Below are positions 35,001 through 37,500 of a DNA stretch of 37,500 nt, piece by piece. This DNA is from an uncultured Lachnospiraceae bacterium. GTDB taxonomy: Bacteria > Bacillota > Clostridia > Lachnospirales > Lachnospiraceae. The notes below the pieces were generated by a model. That model was not told the DNA's origin. It saw only the letters and a program-made list of their open reading frames with translations, and did no database searches. Position 1 is the stretch's first letter. Each line of letters opens with the position of its first letter. A program made the translations under genes and the position numbers. The stretch lies in contig CAJUHG010000021.1 in assembly GCA_910586005.1 (NCBI GenBank), positions 1 through 37,500 on the forward strand. Reading direction: 5' to 3'.

Positions 35001-35585
35001 TTCTTCTACCTGAAATACAATGCGTTTCTTTTTCTTTGTAGCTATTAAAAATTCTTCCACCTGAGATTTAGTACAAGGTTTTTTCATAAGCATTTGATAA
35101 ATCAATCTTTCCTTTGTCCCTTGCGCCTTAAAAATCTGCAAAAATTCTAGTTGTCCAAATACTTTCACTGCTTCTTCATATGAATTTCTTACCAAATTGA
35201 CAAACTCAATAATGCTCTTGATTTTTCCAATTGAACTATTTACATAATTACTAGAAACAGACACATAAAAAGGAAGCTCATATTCCCCCTGATTGCTGAC
35301 AATATGAAAATTGCCTTTCTGGGAATCTCCTTCCATCAAACCTTCACTGTGAAATTCAAATTTCTGTGTGATTTGTTTTCCCTGAAATTTGGGGTTATGA
35401 CATTCCATCCTTGGACTGGAAGAATAGATCATACCTGTGATAGGTATTTCACTGGTGCTTTCTATAGAAAATTCACCTGTATAATTTGTCCCTTCCACCA
35501 CTTCAAAATTTACTTTTTCTACAGAAAATTGGAGAATGGAAGAATTACCAACGCATATTCCAGCAGCCAATTCTTCTATTTTCAT
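32058..35585 (-). CDS. DUF5717-like large protein
   Basis: A protein of 1,175 residues. Residues 20-115 look like an immunoglobulin-type beta sandwich (FEVVEGTNYTGEFSIESTSE, then ELPFYVSV). Most of the rest is helical repeats with many aromatic and basic residues, similar to TPR-like solenoids. A beta-rich region follows near 1,040-1,140. There is no signal peptide or membrane helix. I recognise it as DUF5717-type, found in Lachnospiraceae together with DUF5716. The start follows AGGTGA. Function unknown; a scaffold role is likely from its form. Confidence 0.75.
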   Translation of the reverse strand: MKIEELAAGICVGNSSILQFSVEKVNFEVVEGTNYTGEFSIESTSEIPITGMIYSSSPRMECHNPKFQGKQITQKFEFHSEGLMEGDSQKGNFHIVSNQGEYELPFYVSVSSNYVNSSIGKIKSIIEFVNLVRNSYEEAVKVFGQLEFLQIFKAQGTKERLIYQMLMKKPCTKSQVEEFLIATKKKKRIVFQVEEKYQEFFSIYENFKHHITLKKDEWGYAAIEMTSDVEWLSPVKKIITSEEFLGSRALAEYLIIAKKLHSGKNFGRIIFRTLFWTEQVEVCIIQSEPGRKRTDLEIHKRQFEIMRAYIDLGFRKIVTGVWAKLTLKKLEELMLLEPNNLWYLLEKAQVFLANKQRQEAEWALDSFPKYEVDKESPLYAYYLYLCTLREPEPVYVNKLAKKIKRIYHKNQENNLLLWILLFLDEELNYSKSRKLDVIARQLERSKESPVLYLEAYRILVKEPFFIHRAGIFERKILNWTVKHDGLTRGMAEQVCQIAASIPNYHPIWYQILCACYEVYAEKEMIQVICSYCMKWNCYGKTYWKWYQLGVKEELRIAGLFEAWMMSAGKKQLKKIPKSVVLYFQYHNKLAYRFQTMLYRSMVEQKASWKNNYQYYLKNMEEFVQNQLRLNKIDKDIAIMYREVLSPEKVTTELAENLANVLFVHKIECSDYGALRLVIRQHPLKKEQVISINHGIGYANIYSSSYEILLEDSKGNRFMPKKELSVIPLLESEKFLEQGIACAEEKMPYLIKYFDKKKIWQTYEKKDLPYLQMLIESEIISEEYREELRPQMIAYYYYNYTGDALDQFLLSLSFEGVKRKTREKIMELLVARRHYRRAYELLLSYGCENISATKLVHVICYHMEEVDQEPDEFLLGLCKSVFLRGKYNEHILNYMCEYFHGNLEEMIKLWQAACDFELDTYGLEERCILQFLYTGDFSVNVEKIFKSYSEKMGRELVMLAYFSWMSHQFVTKDAIVSDYVFEKMGKYFKEGQELNEVCKLGFLKWCASKKELTQEEMKWVEKILLEQISQGKYYAFYQTLPEKYARKYMYHDKVFLEYRTSPEVEVKISYLPTWSSEYVECEMEHMYGGIFVKKFLVFYGEIIPYYIKEEQNGTWMVTESGQIQNQELCTSAEGSRFDLLNDMMVSCQMKDEITLLERLEMYGKMDGFVKEKFLIL

Positions 35586-35610
35586 TTGCAAATTCTCACC
35601 TGCTTTGCGG

Positions 35611-35638
35611 TTGCTTTTTTATCTAAATTCGTTATAAT
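35611..35638 (+). promoter_or_regulatory. Promoter of the aminotransferase gene
   Basis: TTGCTT (35611-35616), 16 bp, TATAAT (35633-35638), about 70 bp before the start codon at 35708. Confidence 0.5.
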
Positions 35639-35707
35639 AATTAGGGTTTTATTAATGATAACAGACATAACAAAATATCGCAACTATATTATTTTGGAGG
35701 TATCACT

Positions 35708-36799
35708 ATGTTACAACATAAAGATCATTTTCATGGAAGTGATTTAGAAAAAATTGAACAGATTTATGGTATCAAAAAAGAAGACATCACAAGTTTTAGT
35801 GCCAATGTAAACCCCCTTGGCATTTCCCCTTTATTGAGGGAAACACTTTCAAATCATATTGATGCTATTAGCACTTATCCTGACAGGGAATATCTTTCTT
35901 TACGCAAGTGTATTGCTGATTACACAGATACAGATTATGAACATATTATTATGGGAAATGGTTCTACAGAACTGATTTCACTTTTTATCCAAATTGAGCA
36001 CCCAAAAAAAGCATTAATTATTGGTCCCACTTATTCTGAATATGAGCGTGAAATTTCTTTAGGAGGTGGAACTTGTCTCTATTATCCCTTAAAAGAAGAA
36101 TTAGATTTTTCCTTAGATGTGGAGCATTTTACCAAACAATTAAATGAAAGTATTGACCTTTTAGTTATCTGTAATCCAAATAATCCCACTTCAGGTGCTA
36201 TTTCTCGCAAGACAATGCGCAAGATTCTAGATGTTTGTAAACAAAATGATATTTTTGTTATGGTAGATGAAACTTATGTAGAATTTGCAGAAAACTATCA
36301 GGAAATTACATCTGTTCCTCTAACTGCTTTTTATAATAATATTGTTATCTTACGAGGAACCTCTAAATTTTTTGCTGCTCCTGGGCTTCGCTTAGGTTAT
36401 GCAATTACTGGAAACCGTGATTTTATTAAGTCTATTAACACACGAAAAAATCCTTGGACCATTAATTCTCTTGCTGTAATTGCTGGAGAAATTATGTTCC
36501 GCGATACAGACTATATTCAGAAAACCAAAAACTTAATTTCCAAAGAACGTTCTAGAATCTATCAAATATTTTCAAAGGATTGCCGTTTTAAAGTATATCC
36601 TCCTAGTGGAAATTTTATGTTAGTTCGCCTTCTTTCAGATACCCTGACCTCTAGTGATTTATTTGACAAGGCAATAAAAGAAAAAATGATGATTCGAGAT
36701 TGCTCTACATTTCCATTTTTGGATAATAAATATATTCGGTTCTGTTTTATGAGTCAAGAAATGAATGACAAGTTAATAAATTGTTTCATAAGAGACTAA
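35708..36799 (+). CDS. PLP-dependent aminotransferase, CobD/HisC-like
   Basis: A class I/II fold-type-I PLP enzyme of 363 residues. It has the PLP site GNGSTELIS, NPNNPTSG, the Asp in VMVDETYVEF and the Schiff-base Lys in RGTSKFFAAPGLRLGYAI. The N terminus (HFHGSDLEKIEQIYGIKKEDITSFSANVNPLGIS) is that of threonine-phosphate decarboxylase-like proteins. No cobalamin genes are near, so either CobD or a histidinol-phosphate-type aminotransferase is possible. The start has TTGGAGG 7 bases upstream. It is divergent from the DUF5717-like gene. Confidence 0.9.
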   Translation: MLQHKDHFHGSDLEKIEQIYGIKKEDITSFSANVNPLGISPLLRETLSNHIDAISTYPDREYLSLRKCIADYTDTDYEHIIMGNGSTELISLFIQIEHPKKALIIGPTYSEYEREISLGGGTCLYYPLKEELDFSLDVEHFTKQLNESIDLLVICNPNNPTSGAISRKTMRKILDVCKQNDIFVMVDETYVEFAENYQEITSVPLTAFYNNIVILRGTSKFFAAPGLRLGYAITGNRDFIKSINTRKNPWTINSLAVIAGEIMFRDTDYIQKTKNLISKERSRIYQIFSKDCRFKVYPPSGNFMLVRLLSDTLTSSDLFDKAIKEKMMIRDCSTFPFLDNKYIRFCFMSQEMNDKLINCFIRD

Positions 36800-36853
36800 T
36801 TTATTCTTTGTAACAACCCTTTTGACAGATATACACATAAAATTACTTTTTGC

Positions 36854-36884
36854 ACTGCAAGAACGCCATCCACGTTCTTGCAGT
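36854..36884. terminator. Hairpin between converging genes
   Basis: Arms ACTGCAAGAACG (36854-36865) and CGTTCTTGCAGT (36873-36884) pair perfectly over 12 bp with a 7-base loop. It lies between the convergent aminotransferase and phage-like genes. The U-tract is poor on both strands, so terminator function is only likely from its position. Confidence 0.5.
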
Positions 36885-36947
36885 ATTCATGATAATAGAA
36901 AGCTTGCTCATAAAACATCTGAATGCACTCGCAAAGCTAAGTAGTTT

Positions 36948-36972
36948 CACAGAACATAACACTTGTGCTTTT
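36948..36972. repeat. 25-bp dispersed repeat, copy 2
   Basis: 22 of 25 positions match 27905-27929. It directly abuts the stop codon of the phage-like gene. Confidence 0.4.
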
Positions 36973-37500
36973 TTATCTTGCAAATCTCCTTCCACTCAAA
37001 GAATTATAATCTTTTGCCATAACTCCAACTGTATTGTTTACTAAGAGATTTCTTACATTTCTATTGTTATTGATGGCATCTGTTAAATTTGCAGTAAAAG
37101 CTTCTGGATCATTTACTCCATTCATAACGATATGTTCTACTTCAATACTTACATTTGTTCCATGCTCTTCTAGCTTGGGTGCAAAAACAGGGAATGGGAA
37201 TAAGGGAGTACTTATATGAGAGGGAGTACTTGGTAGATGAAGAACTTTGAACGCTTCCATTTTTGCAAGAAGTTGGGGTTCCTCTATTTTTATAAGTCCT
37301 TCTATCTCCTCTGATATTTTTTTGCTCTTGTCCACCATATCCTTGCCGTTTACATCTTTTTGGGCCGTTATCTTTTCTGTGCTTTCTCTGGCTTTGTCTG
37401 TGGTAGCCTTCTTCTTTGGAGCTTTCTTGACGGTTGTCTTTTCTATGCTTTCTCTGGCTTTGTCTGTGGTAGCCTTCTTCTTTGGAGCTTTCTTGACGGT
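36973..37500 (-). CDS. Phage tail-like protein, 3' part (runs off window)
   Basis: The frame is open from the stop at 36973 to the window edge, 175 codons, so the ATG at 37338 is internal. The last 60 residues or so (VEHIVMNGVNDPEAFTANL, then NNRNVRNLLVNNTVG) resemble the C termini of phage tail tape-measure proteins. Upstream of that is a Lys/Ala/Thr-rich stretch made of 22-residue repeats (KKAPKKKATTDKARES). It probably marks the edge of a prophage or tail-derived particle to the right. Confidence 0.65.
   Translation of the reverse strand, partial: TVKKAPKKKATTDKARESIEKTTVKKAPKKKATTDKARESTEKITAQKDVNGKDMVDKSKKISEEIEGLIKIEEPQLLAKMEAFKVLHLPSTPSHISTPLFPFPVFAPKLEEHGTNVSIEVEHIVMNGVNDPEAFTANLTDAINNNRNVRNLLVNNTVGVMAKDYNSLSGRRFAR
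37369..37500 (-). repeat. 66-bp coding tandem repeat
   Basis: Copies at 37369-37434 and 37435-37500 are identical at 64 of 66 positions, and the array may continue beyond the window. Each encodes 22 residues containing KKAPKKKATT, similar in composition to histone H1-like basic tails. Confidence 0.9.

Overview
The window is low-GC DNA from an endospore-forming, gut-type Firmicute, most likely a Lachnospiraceae member. The grounds are spore-coat genes (cotJABC), a bile salt hydrolase, the GlgC/GlgD pair, a FeoAB system and large DUF5717/DUF5716-type proteins. There are no rRNA or tRNA genes, and most genes lie on the minus strand.

Layout. 1-2600: feoA-feoB iron uptake, with a promoter that carries a Fur-box-like sequence, and possibly the start of another gene at the left edge. 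2626-3525: an SDR oxidoreductase, divergent from the coat operon cotJA-cotJB-cotJC (3661 onward).

Main result: cotJC is split in two. Its first 64 codons (4391-4582) and last 139 codons (27969-28388) lie in the same orientation, separated by about 23.4 kb. Both junctions carry the 12-bp sequence TAGGTACAGAAG. Joining them at that sequence restores an uninterrupted, in-frame 203-residue manganese-catalase-type CotJC. A large serine recombinase gene ends exactly at the left junction. The two element-side flanks, when joined, form an almost perfect 27+2+27 bp inverted repeat around a GG dinucleotide, as expected for a serine-integrase attP site. The arrangement matches skin-type intervening elements that are cut out of sporulation genes in the mother cell (sigK/skin, spsM/SPbeta), here in cotJC.

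Cargo, left to right: the recombinase; a 69-residue protein (candidate directionality factor); an RNA-repair pair (HD/P-loop kinase and RNA ligase); a bile salt hydrolase; a receiver-only response regulator and a hybrid histidine kinase; glgC-glgD, which lies between two hairpin-rich intergenic stretches; and a seven-gene leftward operon (17172-27777). That operon encodes a VWA protein, a DUF5682-type protein, a MoxR AAA ATPase, a helical-repeat protein, a SWIM zinc-finger protein, a small coiled-coil protein and a 690-residue protein. It resembles the MoxR/VWA/SWIM clusters of unknown or conflict-related function.

Right of the element (28390-37500): a strong terminator; a leftward operon of four large proteins of unknown function (DUF5717-like, DUF5716/Hsp70-like, TPR, membrane coiled-coil); a rightward PLP aminotransferase; and the 3' part of a phage-tail-like gene with 66-bp coding repeats running off the window.
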